DNA of 64,000 bases from Anisus vortex (lineage: Eukaryota; Mollusca; Gastropoda; Planorbidae): the NCBI GenBank assembly GCA_949126835.1, contig OX421494.1, positions 17,469,538-17,533,537 of the forward strand. The letters are read 5' to 3'. The notes under the pieces were generated by a model. The model made no database searches. It was given only the letters and a program-made list of their open reading frames with translations, and was not told the DNA's origin. The position numbers and the translations under genes were made by a program. Positions within the stretch are counted from its first letter, which is position 1; the number at the start of each line of letters is the position of its first letter. Below, piece after piece: positions 13,401-58,130 of this stretch.

Positions 13401-14098
13401 AAATTAGTGGACGCGCTTCATTGGGTGCAGTGTCAGGAGCACTGACCAACAAACCGATGAAATCGACTAACTCTACTATTTACAAATTAAGTAAATTCAC
13501 CCTTAGGCTGACTATAGAACTTTAATGTATTCAATGAGGAAGCGGTGGCCCATCCGGGTCCGATACATGTAAAAGCGCTTTTTTGTTCTTCTAATCCATG
13601 CCTCGAAGGTCTTGCAGCTCCGAATCTGTTAAGATCCGATGGAAAAAAAAAAGTGAAGTCAGTTGGCGGAATAATCCCATCATCTGTTATGGCCAATGAA
13701 ACTGGGAAGCTCTGCTCCGTCAGCTCTCCATACATGAAAACCTTTAAGCTTAACGATTTACGGTCACGGAACGTAGGCTATAATTTGATACATGAACAAA
13801 AAAGTGTATTTCGTCGAGAGAGGAACTTCAGATAATATCCAGCCGTTATCACCTGCGGAGTGTCCCAATTTGAAACGAACTCATGACTCTAACGTACAAA
13901 CTATCAAAAGGAGAATACATTTTAACCCCCAAAAGAGCTCAAAGAGTGGAGAGGGATCTCCTGTTCTCGGTCTGCTTTTGTATGGCTCGCCGAGATGGCG
14001 CGTGCATGTTAAGGCATCTTTTGAAGACTGAAAGAGCTTTTTGCCTGAATCATTAACAATGAAGGGGGCATGTCTCGTCTGCGCGAGCTTTCACCTGG
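10417..14098. other. Non-coding AT-rich stretch with short duplications
   Basis: No gene recognised. A 49-bp duplication lies at 11,330-11,428 (GTAATCTATTCAAGTCTACA). Imperfect repeats with ATTGAATC lie at 12,380-12,570. Open frames around 13,490-13,840 show no family I know and lack splice support. Confidence 0.5.
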
Positions 14099-14205
14099 CG
14101 CTGTGTGCAGCAAGATTGTGTGCAGCAAGATCTCGCGAGGCCCATGGTGTGCAACAAGATCTCGTGAGGCCCATTGTGTGCAATAAGATCTCGTGTCGCA
14201 AGTTG
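14099..14205. repeat. About 30-bp tandem repeat, 3-4 copies
   Basis: Unit contains GTGTGCAGCAAGATCTCG and AGGCCCAT. GC-richer than its surroundings. It lies inside a 166-codon open frame which I do not consider a gene. Confidence 0.75.
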
Positions 14206-14654
14206 ACTAGCCAATGGTGTATAGTGTACAGTCACCGCTCTTATATGTCCCTTAAAAAAAAACGGAGAAGCCCACCGGCTCTTTCGTCCAGGGCGTCCAG
14301 TGACAAGGGGTGGATGGAGGTGGGGAAGAGGGTCACGCGAAGATCCTGTCCAAGACTTGCCACCCTGCGGCATGCATTAGCGTTCGGTCTCCATAGCTAC
14401 ATGCGGATTCCTACAGGATCCTTAACGCGCGGACTCGCTCGTATCCCTGTACTGATGCCAGGCAGCACAGGCGACAGCTACCAAGTCTCGGTGATGAAAA
14501 TTGCGCAACAGTCCGTCCTGCCAAGCCCGATGCCTAGATGACCGTAGTCTGGAATTTGTTCTTCCGACGACAGTGCATGAATACAGTGATGTAACCAGGA
14601 TTTGATTTGAGGTGTATATGTGGTGAGGGGGGGGGGGGCGGGAGTGCAAAGTAA

Positions 14655-14860
14655 TGTTCACGAGCGCGCCCGGCTGTCGTGACGAGAGTCCTGGGTTAGA
14701 ATCCTGGTGAAGACTAGGATTAGCTCCCATATCTTTAGGGAATCCTTGAGTCTCTTATAGATCTCTGTCAGAAGTTGGACATAAGTATGAGGGTTGGGCA
14801 TTGTGATGGCCACACATCCCCTAGTATGTCGTGGCTACAGAAACCCGTGAACGATGCCGA
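14655..14860 (+). mobile_element. tRNA-derived SINE, copy 2
   Basis: Same body as the copy at 10,131: CTGGGTTAGAATCCTGGTGA, GACTAGGATTAG, GGGCATTGTGATGGCCACAC, TCCCCTAGTATG, CTACAGAAAC. The A box is damaged (GAGCGCGCCCGGCTG). Confidence 0.65.
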
Positions 14861-17800
14861 ATACATCAAAAATATCTAAAACATCTTATATAACATTGTT
14901 TAAGGTATACAAATGTGAATAAGCTCACACAATTTACATCTCTTTTAATTTCTAAATAATAAAAAAACGTTCAAATATTTAAAAACCTCGGTTTTGGAAA
15001 AAAAAAAAAGGAATGTGTTTGGGGATCTGGGGAGGTTGGATGGGGGTCACGTGCTCCACTCTCAACCAATGGCTACGCTCTTGCCATACTCTCATCATAC
15101 TTCCGTTATACACTCGTCATACTACTGTTTGCTGACGACACAACATCCGTCACACTCACTCACAGTGATGACGTCCAACAGCAATGAATTAGCAGCATAC
15201 AGTGCCTCCCTCCTCTAACACTAAAACACACGCCGAAGAGTTTCGACATTCTAAAAAAAGTTTTGAAATGAAACGAATATTGTGTCACAAATCTTGGCGC
15301 GCGCCAACAGGCGCAGCAATGATCACCATCTCTGAACAAGACGCGTTCGATGGCTGGAACACTTGAAAAGAATTGACAAGACCCACCAGCAGATGTCATT
15401 GCGGACTAACTGGTCGGCCGCGCATCAGATTTTACAGACGCGTGCTGAAGAGACGTGATAGCTGAAGAGACTTTGACACATTCTACAATAGCTGCACTTG
15501 TCTAAGCAGACGATCGCTCCAGATGGCGCGACACTGCCAGATTCGGGAGTCTGTGGGCAGAAGAAGCCTAAAGTGAGTCGTTTAATTCAAATAGAGTCAA
15601 CACAAAACAAAGACCGCAAATACAGGAAGCTTTAACGTACAATTCAGAGTGCCAACCAAGGTCTGAACAGACGCAAACGACCGTTTATTCAGTTACACAG
15701 TTACACCATGAACGTGTAGCTAAGACCGAAAATTTTAAACAAAGGGAAATAACTCAAGAAATAAAGATTATAGGACGAGAATTTACAGAACAACTGCATT
15801 TAGTTTGTCCAGTACAATACGATACTGCATTTGTGCGCGTTAATGTGTGTGTAATGTGTATGTGGGTGGTGGATGAGTGTTTGTGCGTGGTGTAGGCATG
15901 CGTGTGGTGTGGTCAACGGGTGTGTACTTGTGATGTTTATGCTTGTGTACGCTTTGGGCGTGTCCCTAAACGTGTCTGTTTCAACAACAAAAAATGCGAC
16001 TCTTTAATATGGAACCTATACTCAAGTCGTTATTGGAATTGAGTTGAACTTTTCCAACCTTTCATTGTGAAGGGGGAAAGGATCTACCGCAGAGCTGATT
16101 CCATTCAAAGGTGGAGAACCCAAGTTTACTATCATTATCATGAAAATCACTTTCTTTTGACTGCGCTCAGATTCCGGAAAATAAGATCCCAGTTTCACGC
16201 CCCTTCCCCCCATCTCCCCCCCCCCCCGCTGACACTGTCATTTCCACGCGCAAGCCTTCAATATAACATTCATAATCAATCTTTTGAGCCTACAAAAAGC
16301 CCTCCCGCCCCGCTCTCCTTGAAATCCTCCCTTACGATGGCTATGGCTCCCCGTATAGTATTTTGTTTACTGTCGACAAACACCCGTGTCGCCCCGTCTG
16401 CTAGGGGGTGCAACGATCCAATTAAAATCGCATTTTTCACACCATTCACCTGGACTTACCTCGATTTTTTTTCAGTGTGTGTAGAATCCACTGGTTGTAA
16501 CTATCTTTTCAACACCTGTTCAGTTTACCTATTGAAATAGTTTTCGCTGATTCTCAAAGACGAGAAGAAAAGAAAATGGAAAAGAGGGAGAAAAAAAATG
16601 CGGGAGCGTAAAGGTGGAAGAAAAAAATATATTTAAAAAAGTTTGACTCAAATCCGGATTAAACTTTTATCCCCGTCCGTCTGATCCATACAGCCACATT
16701 CACATCAGGCAATTTTCAATAGAATGTATTTTGTAGTGTGTGTTTTTTTTTAATATTAAAAAGGGAGGTTAAAAAGAAAATTGTCGCCCTTGCAATGTTG
16801 ACAGTTAAGCCTAAATCTCCGATGGCTAATTTTTTTATTCTTTTTTTTTTGCCAGGGCATTTCTGTTTTTCTTTCTTATTTTAAATCTTTCCGTTTATTG
16901 ACACGTATTTTGCAACTGGCTGGAAATAGTGGCTGTCGGTAGATGTCATCTAGAGACATGACATGTGTCATTTAGTGCACTAAACCATCTCGCTGGATAT
17001 GCTAATATCATATCACACAAGTGTGACACGTAAATAAATGTAACCCGTTTAAAAAAAAAGTATTGTACAGGTCACACAAGCCCATCGTATGCTATGGCAA
17101 AAGAAACTAAAAGCTAGCACCTAAGTTAACCTAAGGACTATCCCATTTTGAAATTGAACTTGTTGTTGCATTAAAAAAAAATTTTCAAAAACTTTGTCGA
17201 AAAACAAGAGAAACTGTTTAGACCAAACGACCAAATTTAACATCAAGTATGTGATGATTGAAAAATCGTTCAGCCACACAATCCAACTATATACTCAAGC
17301 CGCAGCTAAACCAATCCAAATAATGTCCAAATTCCAAAATATAGACCTAGATACATTTTTAAACTGTTAATCAGAAGCTCGTAAATATTGATCTAATTAG
17401 TTGATCAACTCAAGTGATAAAGCCATTGGCTTAAAGTTAAAGAATGGGGAAAAAAATTGTATTACATGTAACATATTATTACTGATTGTGTCGACAGCTT
17501 GTGTTCCAGACACCAGAAATTTTTACAAGAATTTTTTTTCTCAGGAAACTTTTGGACACGCATAGGCTTAATGATCTCCAGTCCAGCCCTTATGCATGAA
17601 CTGGCGCTGCTCAATCATTTATAGTCTGTTTGGAACCGCCAGACTGTGTGGATAGCATTGACTTTTTTTTCTAGAGATTACTTTCTGCTGTGAAATAACA
17701 AACAAACCGAACAAACAAGATAACAAAAATAGCTTCTGTACATTCAAAAATATCTTCATTTACACCAATAGACGTTGTAGACCAGGGTCGGCAGCCTTTT

Positions 17801-19284
17801 GCTAATAGTGTGCCAAACTAGCATTTCTAAATCATTCAGCGTGCCAACAGCCTAAAAGTCAACCTGCTTTATTTTTTTTATAAGACAATTAATTTAATTC
17901 CTTAGCAAGACCCACAGAATAAGTGGCAAGACCAAGGCCAAAATCAAAGGAAATCTATCGAGAAAATCGTTAAAGCGTTTTATATAATATAAAAAAAACG
18001 TGTTTGTGATTATCAACCTTTTTACTCCCTTTCTATTAACTCGTAATGCCTGTCTGGTTGATTGATTGATTGTGAAACTTTGCATCGATTTTTCGACCAC
18101 TTCCCGTCGTCCAATCGAGCTGAAACTTGGGCAGCAGACTTGTGCCGACTAACAATACAATCTATAAAATTTCCAGTTAAAAAAACTTAATTATACTATA
18201 ATTATGTTGGTTTTTTTTTAATTTAACAAACACTTCATAGATAAATGGTCTATGGTTTGGTTTCACGTTGAAAATGCCGGTCCAACTTTTTATGTTTTTA
18301 GCGGGCCAAATCTAGAAAAAAAAGGATGCGCAAAATTTTAGTTGGAAATTCATAAGGTATGAAATCACTTATAAGCTTATTTATTTTAATCTATCAAAGT
18401 ATAAATTAAATATAAACTTAGTTTACAAAGAAAGGGAGTATAATAAAAACTAAATTTTTATGGGTTAGGCCTATTATTTGCACTTATACCCAATACAAAA
18501 TTGTATTACTGAACTTTCACATTTGTGGTAATTATTTTGTAAACATTTTCATTGGGTTGTAAGGATAAGGATCTAGCAACTGCTAGTACCGGTATTGATT
18601 ATAATATTATTTGTTCTCAGTTTAACTGAGATTTTCTTTAATATTTTCAAAGATATGAAAAGAACTGTATAATATAGTTGAGCAGAGTTGATACGCAGTA
18701 ATCATACAAACTGGGTAGTTAATAAAATGTTTAAAAAATGTGAATATAATGTTTTAGTCATAAGATATTTTTATAATTTTCAGCTACTTTTTTACAGTTT
18801 AATCATTAAAAAGTTATGGGTTGTAGGCTTTTTAGTCCTTTATAAAAGAAAAATAAGAAACATAATACCCTGGTATTAGAAATATTAGCCTGAATAAAAT
18901 GGGCTAATTATCTCCCTTTAATTAAAATAAAGTTTCTAAAATTTGATTCCTAGTGAAGCCAAACAAGTTATGTTTTGTAATATTATAACAAATATAAAAA
19001 ATTATTATTTCTGTATATAAATCCAGCATTATGGTATTCATTACAAGATTTAATTATTAGGCCTACGGGTAGCCTATATAATACATTTACGCTAAAACGT
19101 TGTAAATAAACATTGTCTGCATTAATTGTTTGTCCGTTTAACCTTTAGGAGTTTTAATCTTTTAAACATTAATAATTACAACAATTTCATAATATAATGC
19201 TATTAAAAAGTCTGTTACATGTATTAAATTAATAAAAACAAAATTTGTTTTAGAACTACTTATATTTATGTTTACAACAATCAA
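14861..19284. other. Non-coding stretch
   Basis: No gene recognised. GT-rich sequence at 15,830-15,960, C-rich at 16,200-16,330, then strongly AT-rich from 17,000. Open frames here are short and unlike any family I know. Confidence 0.5.
17783..17880 (+). mobile_element. hAT-like repeat end, GTGTGCCAAA family copy
   Basis: CAGGGTCGGCAGCCTTTTGC, AATAGTGTGCCAAACTAGCA and CAGCGTGCCAACAGCC. Related copies at 577-690 and, inverted, 51,485-51,590. The CAGGGTCGGCA start is hAT-like. The matching second end was not found. Confidence 0.5.
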
Positions 19285-19555
19285 ACGGCGCAAACCGACA
19301 TGCTTCGGTCATGTGTTGCGGCACAATGGCCTGTCAAAAACAATCCTCCAGGGCACGGTAGAAGGTGGACGTCGGAGAGGCCATCAGCAGATGTACTGGT
19401 TCGACAATGTAAAATATTGCACAGGGCTGCAGTTGACTCGACTATTGACAACCGCTCAAGATAGGCAAAAGTGGAGAAAGTTGACTGCTGAGGTGTCCAT
19501 TTGCTCCCCCCCAACGACCACAACGGTCAAAGGATTGATGATAATGATGATGATA
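19285..19555 (+). pseudogene. LINE 3' fragment with (GAT)n tail, copy B
   Basis: Reads RRKPTCFGHVLRHNGLSKTI, GTVEGGRRRGHQQMYWFDNV and DRQKWRKLTAEV in one frame, followed by the same TCCCCCCAACGACCACAACG 3' region and GAT-rich tail as copy A. The GHVxRHNxLxKTILQGxVxGxRxRG motif is typical of non-LTR element C-termini. 5'-truncated. Confidence 0.7.
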
Positions 19556-19959
19556 TTTATATTTAATTATAGAAGATGAGCATAAAAAAACTATTTTAAA
19601 TGTAATTAGTCTTTATCTATTAATTAGCGCCTTCTCTTGAATGTTCTTCGCTAATGCATAATGGCAGATACATATTTAGTCATTTCTGTGTAGTGAAGTC
19701 TAAGTGACCTCTTTGAATGCTTAACACAGCTTTCATGTGCAATAAATACTGTTCACATGTGTAAGTTGAAAGAAAATATGAAAGTAGAGCAAATGCCTGG
19801 CAGTTAAGAATAGCTGAGGACTTTCCTAAGCAGCTTCCATCCAGATTTTCCCGCAAATTGGCACATTTCGAGGCTGTGTTTTAAAATCGCCAATATCCCT
19901 CCACTAAAAAAACGACATCTACATATATATATATATGGCAACCTTCCATCCTCAAGGGA

Positions 19960-20275
19960 CGATGGCGCAGTCTCCCTTTTCTCTGCATCCCGCCTTTCTC
20001 CTGGCTCGTTTCTCTTCACTTCTTTCTGTGAGGGTGGCTTCTGCAGCTTGAGTGCTCTCGCGCACATTGGAACGACAGGAGGTGCGATCATCAGCAAGGC
20101 TCTCCCACGTTTTGGGCTCAATGCGTGCCAGTAATATTTATTTTTTTGCAAACGTCCTTGAAACGCAGGCAAGGGCGACCTCTCTTTCTTGTTCCGGCTG
20201 CCAGCTCTCCATACAGCAGGGGTCTTGCTGTGTTCCGCACTCATCCTGTGGACATGGCGTAGGACGCAATAATCT
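19960..20275 (-). pseudogene. Second LINE lineage, C-terminal fragment
   Basis: Minus-strand frames give RHVHRMS, LLYGELAAGTRKRGRPCLRF followed by KDVCK, and EPKTWESLADDRTSCRSNVR then TERSEEKRARRK. The YGELxxGxRxRGxPxLRxKDxxK and WExLAxDRxxWR patterns mark the C-terminus of a common invertebrate non-LTR family. At least two frameshifts. Confidence 0.65.
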
Positions 20276-20790
20276 TCTTTATAGAAGGAGCGTCTGTAAT
20301 GTATAAGATAAGATAAGATAAGATAAAGGCAGAAAGTTTTGTGTCTCTGTTGTGAGTCAAAGGAAAACGAATCCTCTTCCGTGCATAAATTGATCTGTGG
20401 ACCCGCACGGCAACATTAATGTGATGTTCAACACCCACGAAGTTCTTTTATTGAGTTTTTTTTTCAACTGCGGCATTTTTTTTTCTTTACATTTCTGGGA
20501 AATTTTCTATGAAGGTAAACCATAATAACTCTAGGGACTTATCTTTTTTTTTTTTTTTTAAACTGACAGATAATCCAACAGCCGGTTCGATTAGCTTTAA
20601 ATCTTTTTAGAACCGGCTCGCGTAAACCGGTTACAAAGCTACAACGAACTATTAGGATACCACCAGTGGCCAGTAGTTCGTAGTTGTATGCCTAACGATT
20701 TCATCAAGCTTCATTGACATGTTTATTTTATGTTTATATAATAATGGATAGTGGTAACATAAATGCTCATAGTCTAAACTAAACTCTAAA

Positions 20791-21050
20791 CTAACAGTAA
20801 GTTAGCTAGGCTGAAACTTAAGGGCTGCCAAACCCGAGATGAAGAGGGTGGGGGGCTTCAGCCGCCCAGTCTAATAGTAAGTTAGATAGGCTGAAACTTA
20901 AGGGCTGCCAAACCCGAGATGAGGAGGGCTCCAGCAGCCCAGTCTAACAGTAAGTTAGATAGGCTGAAACTTAAGGGCTGCCAAACCCGAGATGAGGAGG
21001 GTGGGGGGCTCCAGCAGCCCAGTCTAACAGTAAGTTAGCTAGCCTGAAGC
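20791..21050. repeat. 80-bp tandem repeat, 3 copies plus a partial
   Basis: Units begin at 20,791, 20,871 and 20,944 with CTAACAGTAAGTTAG and contain CTTAAGGGCTGCCAAACCCG. The second unit lacks the GTGGGGG segment. A related piece (GGAGCTGCCAAACCC) resumes at about 21,850 beyond LINE copy C. Confidence 0.92.
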
Positions 21051-21054
21051 CTCA

Positions 21055-21845
21055 TCATCAGACCCTTGACCGTTGTGGTCATCGGGGGGAGCGAGTGGAC
21101 AACTCAGCAGTCATTTTTCTCCATTTTTGCCTATCTTGAGTGGTTGTCAATAGTTCAGTCATCTTCAGCCCTGTCCAATCTTTTAGATTGTCGAACCAAC
21201 ATTTCCACTGACTGCCTCTCCGACGTCCTCCTTACACAGTGCCATGGATTCCAAGTTGGAGGATTGTTTTTGGCAGGTTATTATGCCGCACCACATGACC
21301 GATCCATGTCGGCTTGCGCCAATTTATTGTTGCCATTATGGTTTCTTGACAGCCTGCATTGGATGATCTTCTGTCCCAGACATACCGATACTCATTAGTC
21401 CTGTATTCAGGGTAGGAGATGCGAAGGATTTTTCTCATGCAATTATTTTCGAATGCTTGCAATTTGTATTCAGTGGCTGCTAGCAGTGTCCATGTATCAC
21501 ATCCGTACAGAACAATGGTTTTTCACAAAGGCTCTGTAAAGCCTGAGCTTTGTTGGGAGACTAATATTTTTGTTGGGCCAGATTTCGTTTAATCTAGCCA
21601 ATGCTGACCCAATCCTGGCTCGTATGTCTGCCTCACAGCTTCCTTCTGTGGATAGGATGGCTCCTAGATATTTGAAATTCTTTACTTCTTCTAAGCTTAG
21701 TTGTTGTTGGTTCATTATAATGTTTGCACTTCTAGCATCTGTTTTTTTGCTTTTTTTTTCCTGAGCTGATTTCCATTCCGTATGAACCTGTTCTATCTGC
21801 AAACTTGTCTGTAAGCTCTTGTAGTTCTTTGTTGCTTCCGGCCAA
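21055..21845 (-). pseudogene. LINE 3' fragment, copy C (about 0.8 kb), inside an 80-bp array
   Basis: Minus-strand remains of a reverse transcriptase: NFKYLGAILSTEGSCEADIR and ARLNEIWPNKNISLPTKLRL, then FENNCMRKILRISYPEYRTN and KPTWIGHVVRHNNLPKTILQ, with frame breaks between. The FKYLGA block is the conserved late RT motif of RTE-like elements. The 3' end (21,055) has the same ATGATGA and GGTCAAGGGTC sequence as copies A and B. It interrupts an 80-bp tandem repeat. Confidence 0.75.
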
Positions 21846-22500
21846 CAGGTGGAAGCTTAGGAGCTGCCAAACCCTGGGGCATTTGAGATGAATAATAATT
21901 TTATACAATAATTAAATATTCAAAGGAAAATATAATTATTTTGTCATATTTTGTTTATGGGCAATGAAAAGTAATTGATTTTTGTAAGCTTCCAGTACCG
22001 AAACTCTGTTCTATTAAAAATTGATTTTGGAATGTTTCCAGTAGGCTACCGAAACCCTGTTCTATTAGCTACCGGTACTACAATTTATAGATTCTACATG
22101 TCACAAGCTACGTTTTCGCGATAAAAAGATTAAGAGCCTTTACGTTAATCGGTCTTTACAGTTTGTAGGAATCTTCCGTAATTCTTTAACAGTTTTATGA
22201 CATGTTTTTAATTTTTTTTAAAATTACTTAGTGTAGTTACTACTACCGTCTTTAGTTGTTTATTGTGTATCATTTTTCTAAAAGGAAAAAACAAATCATC
22301 TATTCTGTGTATTTGTACTTGTGAAAATAGTTTTTTGTATTTTAAAGAGTGTCCAAAGTGAAATAGTCCAGGGCCTCACAAGGTCTAAATCCGGCCTTGA
22401 ATATATTCACTATATGTGTGGCTGTTGTACACTTACCACACAATGCCCTAATTAAACAGCTCTCTACTTATGCTCTGCTATAATATAAATATTAGTGAAC

Positions 22501-22815
22501 AAGTTCTATGTATCATGTGTATTGACATTTTGTTAAAGTTCTATGTATCATGTGTATTAACATTTTGTTAAAGTTCTATGTATCATGTGTATTAACATTT
22601 TGTTAAAGTTCTATGTATCATGTGTATTGACATTTTGTTAAAGTTCTATGTATCATGTGTATTAACATTTTGTTAAAGTTCTATGTATCATGTGTATTAA
22701 CATTTTGTTAAAGTTCTATGTATCATGTGTATTGACATTTTGTTAAAGTTCTATGTAAAATGTGTATTGACATTTTGTTAAAGTTCTATGTATCATGTGT
22801 ATTGACATTTTGTTC
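22501..22815. repeat. 35-bp tandem array, 9 copies
   Basis: Unit starts AAGTTCTATGTATCATGTGT and ends ACATTTTGTTA. Units differ mainly at one G/A site. Downstream of the myosin gene. Confidence 0.95.
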
Positions 22816-23732
22816 ACAGTTTCTACTTCAACTTGTGTCTTATCTTTATTATTCTTGATGTTTAAATAGCCAAGACTACAATGAAAAACTCCAGTACAAC
22901 AAGTTGATATGTTTGTAGAGTTTATTGGAAGTTCAGCAAAGCAGTACATATTTTTATTATTGCATGAAGCAGTAAACAACAAAAAAAAAACAACTTGCTA
23001 GATGAAATATAATCCAGTTACAAATCAATCAATCCAGGATTTTGTTTTGTTTCATTTAGGCCACAAAATGAGTCCAGCCTTTGAAATCCCTACATCCCCT
23101 ATACATACAGACCTACTGAAATTTACTTCTGGTCTGATAGTTGAATGTGTTTATTTGATCCCATTGTCAATAAAGTCTAAATTTGAAAAAAAAATTCTTA
23201 TTCACACTTTACTCTTATAAAAAAAAAAAGAAAAGAAAAAGAATAACAACATATGTATATATTGAAACATAAGATGGATATGTCAAGTTGTACCAAATAC
23301 TGAACAAAAGGGAAAAGTAGATAATTGCTTCTGATAGTGATATTGTTTTTAGTTGACAGAGTTGTGGGTCTTTGTTTCTTGCTATACATGAAAGCCAGTG
23401 AAACAAAACTACCAATGGGTTACAATATGAAGTAGAGTAGATGCTTCAATCAAACATCTTTTGATAGTATATATATATATATATATATGAAGTTATCAGT
23501 AACACTCTTGAAAACCAAACAAATTCAGAATACATGAGATACATCATCAGTTATAACAATTGTAGAAAGCAAAATGAAAAAAAAATTGTTCAGTATTTTT
23601 TTAGTTGTTTAGTTTGTTTTCTTTTTAATCTATTGCTTCATATGAATGCCAAATATAGACAAGTGTCCCTGACATATGAATGCTACATAAAGACATGTGT
23701 TTGACATGACAGTAAGAAAAATACTTTGAAGT

Positions 23733-23738
23733 TTTATT
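23733..23738 (-). terminator. Candidate poly(A) signal AATAAA
   Basis: Canonical hexamer on the minus strand about 875 nt after the myosin stop codon. Choice among several downstream hexamers is a guess. Confidence 0.3.
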
Positions 23739-24611
23739 TGGAATGAGCACGTTTAATGTTGAATCCCTCAACTCATCAACAAATGACAACATCGACTCAA
23801 CGCGACACTTTTCTCAACACAGACACAAACACATTTCTTTGGCCAGCCTGATGAGGAAGGAGAGAGTGGGGGGGGGGGGAAGAGTTTAACAACAGCGCGG
23901 AGAGAAAGAGAAATAAACATGGAGACAATACAATGAATTGCATCCTCAACATCATCAATGAAAACAAAACATGAAATAATTCTAGTCATCAAGGCATTAT
24001 ACATAATGACAAAAGATTATCTGTCAAGGCATTCCAATGATATACAAATATATATTTATATAATAGATAGATCAATATAATATGTAGACTAACGCTATAG
24101 TAGTATGGAAAGATTATTAAATAATATAATTGATTCAATGCCAACACTAAACTAATAGCAATTGAAAACTCACCAAGTCAACAAATCAAAAGAAATTGTA
24201 TTAACACTAAGGACATCTTTGAATGGGTGCTATAAAATAAACAAGCCTAAGTTCTATGTTTACTTTATACATCAACAAATACTTGCAGATTTGTTCTATG
24301 ATTAAATAGAATGTTTTATAGAGTACACTATTCTCTGAGAGAAACACAAATTGTGGGTAAGAAAATATCTCAACAGATTTTATCTCAACTTACAAAAAAA
24401 ATATTTAAAAATAAATTAGAAAAAAAAAAAAGAGTAATTTGAATACATCAGCTATCAGCTCCAAGACAGTGCAAATATAATGTTGTCAAATGGAAACATT
24501 CTGTTATAATTGACTACTAGGTCCCAATCAGTGTAAATAGAAAAAGATAAAAAACTTTAGCCCAAGCTAACATTATTTGAACACATTCATTCAGCACACA
24601 CACACACCAAA
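23733..24611 (-). other. Presumed 3' UTR of the myosin gene
   Basis: AT-rich sequence after the stop codon with no coding potential. The first AATAAA on the minus strand that I find is at 23,733-23,738, followed by TG-rich sequence. Further AATAAA or close variants occur near 23,151, 22,949 and 22,848, so the true end may be as far as 22.85 kb. Confidence 0.35.
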
Positions 24612-57065
<32,454 letters not shown>

Positions 57066-57150
57066 CTGTGAAATACAACATCATCATCAGATCAGTTAAA
57101 TATTTTTAGGAGTAGACATTTGGGTTACACAAAAGTGAAACAAAAAAAGG

Positions 57151-57574
57151 TTTTAAGTCAATTAAAATCATAATGGACCTTTATTTAAGTGTTAGTTTTG
57201 TGCATTCATATTTTAAGTCAATTAAAATCATAATGGACCTTCATTTAAGTGTTAGTTTTGTGCATTCATATTTTAAGTCAATTAAAATCATAATGGACCT
57301 TCATTAAAGTGTTAGTTTTGTGCATTCATATTTTAAGTCAATTAAAATCATAATGGACCTTCATTTAAGTGTTAGTTTTGTGCATTCATATTTTAAGTCA
57401 ATTAAAATCATAATGGACCTTCATTTAAGTGTTAGTTTTGTGCATTCATATTTTAAGTCAATTAAAATCATAATGGACCTTCATTTAAGTGTTAGTTTTG
57501 TGCATTCATATTTTAAGTCAATTAAAATCATAATGGCCCTTCATTTAAGTGTTAGTTTTGTTCATTCATATTTT
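57151..57574. repeat. 60-bp tandem array, 7 copies, upstream of e1
   Basis: Unit starts TTTTAAGTCAATTAAAATCA. Near-identical. The period is divisible by 3, so a plus-strand repeat frame (HSYFKSIKIIM...) stays open; it is not a gene. Confidence 0.96.
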
Positions 57575-57934
57575 ATTTGTATTTATTAACATGGTGTATA
57601 CTTTGAAGAGCAGGCAAACTGACTTTAAGTCATTTACATACGTTGGCCCAAATATGTCAGAATAATGACTCACGGCAGCAGCTGTGACATAACATTTTTT
57701 ATTCTGTTCACATTGTTCATTGTAACACTAATGTTTCCTCTAACAATATTAAAAATTAGTTAGGAGAGAGCTTAGCTACTTAACAATGCATTAAGCACAA
57801 GATTATTAGAAGATAAATGAAAGAAAAGTTTGAACAAAATGTTCAACAATTAGGTCTCAAATACAAAATATTTTTTTTAACAGTCCTAGGTTTTCATTTA
57901 ACTTTTGTCCATTAACTTAAAGACTTTTTTAAGC

Positions 57935-58130
57935 ACTACTCAGGTGCTGTGGTCTAGAAGTGTTACATAGAGATTCTGCAGGTCTCAGGTTTGACCTGGT
58001 AAAAAAACAAAGAGATTTCTACAATGTACACCCCTAAATACCTGTCATTTGTTATGGAAAAGTAAAGGTGGCTGGCCTGACATGTATGCTTTGACCAAAA
58101 TGGTGTAAATGTGGTATTTTACTGATCTTT
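57935..58130 (+). mobile_element. Degenerate tRNA-derived SINE
   Basis: A-box-like TGTGGTCTAGAAG, B-box-like AGGTTTGACCTGG and a body with GTAAAGGTGGCTGGCCTGAC. Weak resemblance to the copies at 10.1 and 14.7 kb. Lies in the intron upstream of e1. Confidence 0.4.

Noticed and set aside
13545..13835. 96-codon plus-strand frame and its 82-codon mirror
   Set aside because: No recognisable family; both strands open over the same bases, which is typical of chance in this composition.
14041..14541. 166-codon open frame on the plus strand
   Set aside because: It spans a 30-bp tandem repeat and GC-rich sequence; it has no domain, no splice sites and an equally open opposite strand.
57320..57589. 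Repeat protein HSYFKSIKIIMDLHLSVSFV
   Set aside because: Translation of the 60-bp array, again a multiple of 3; no other evidence.
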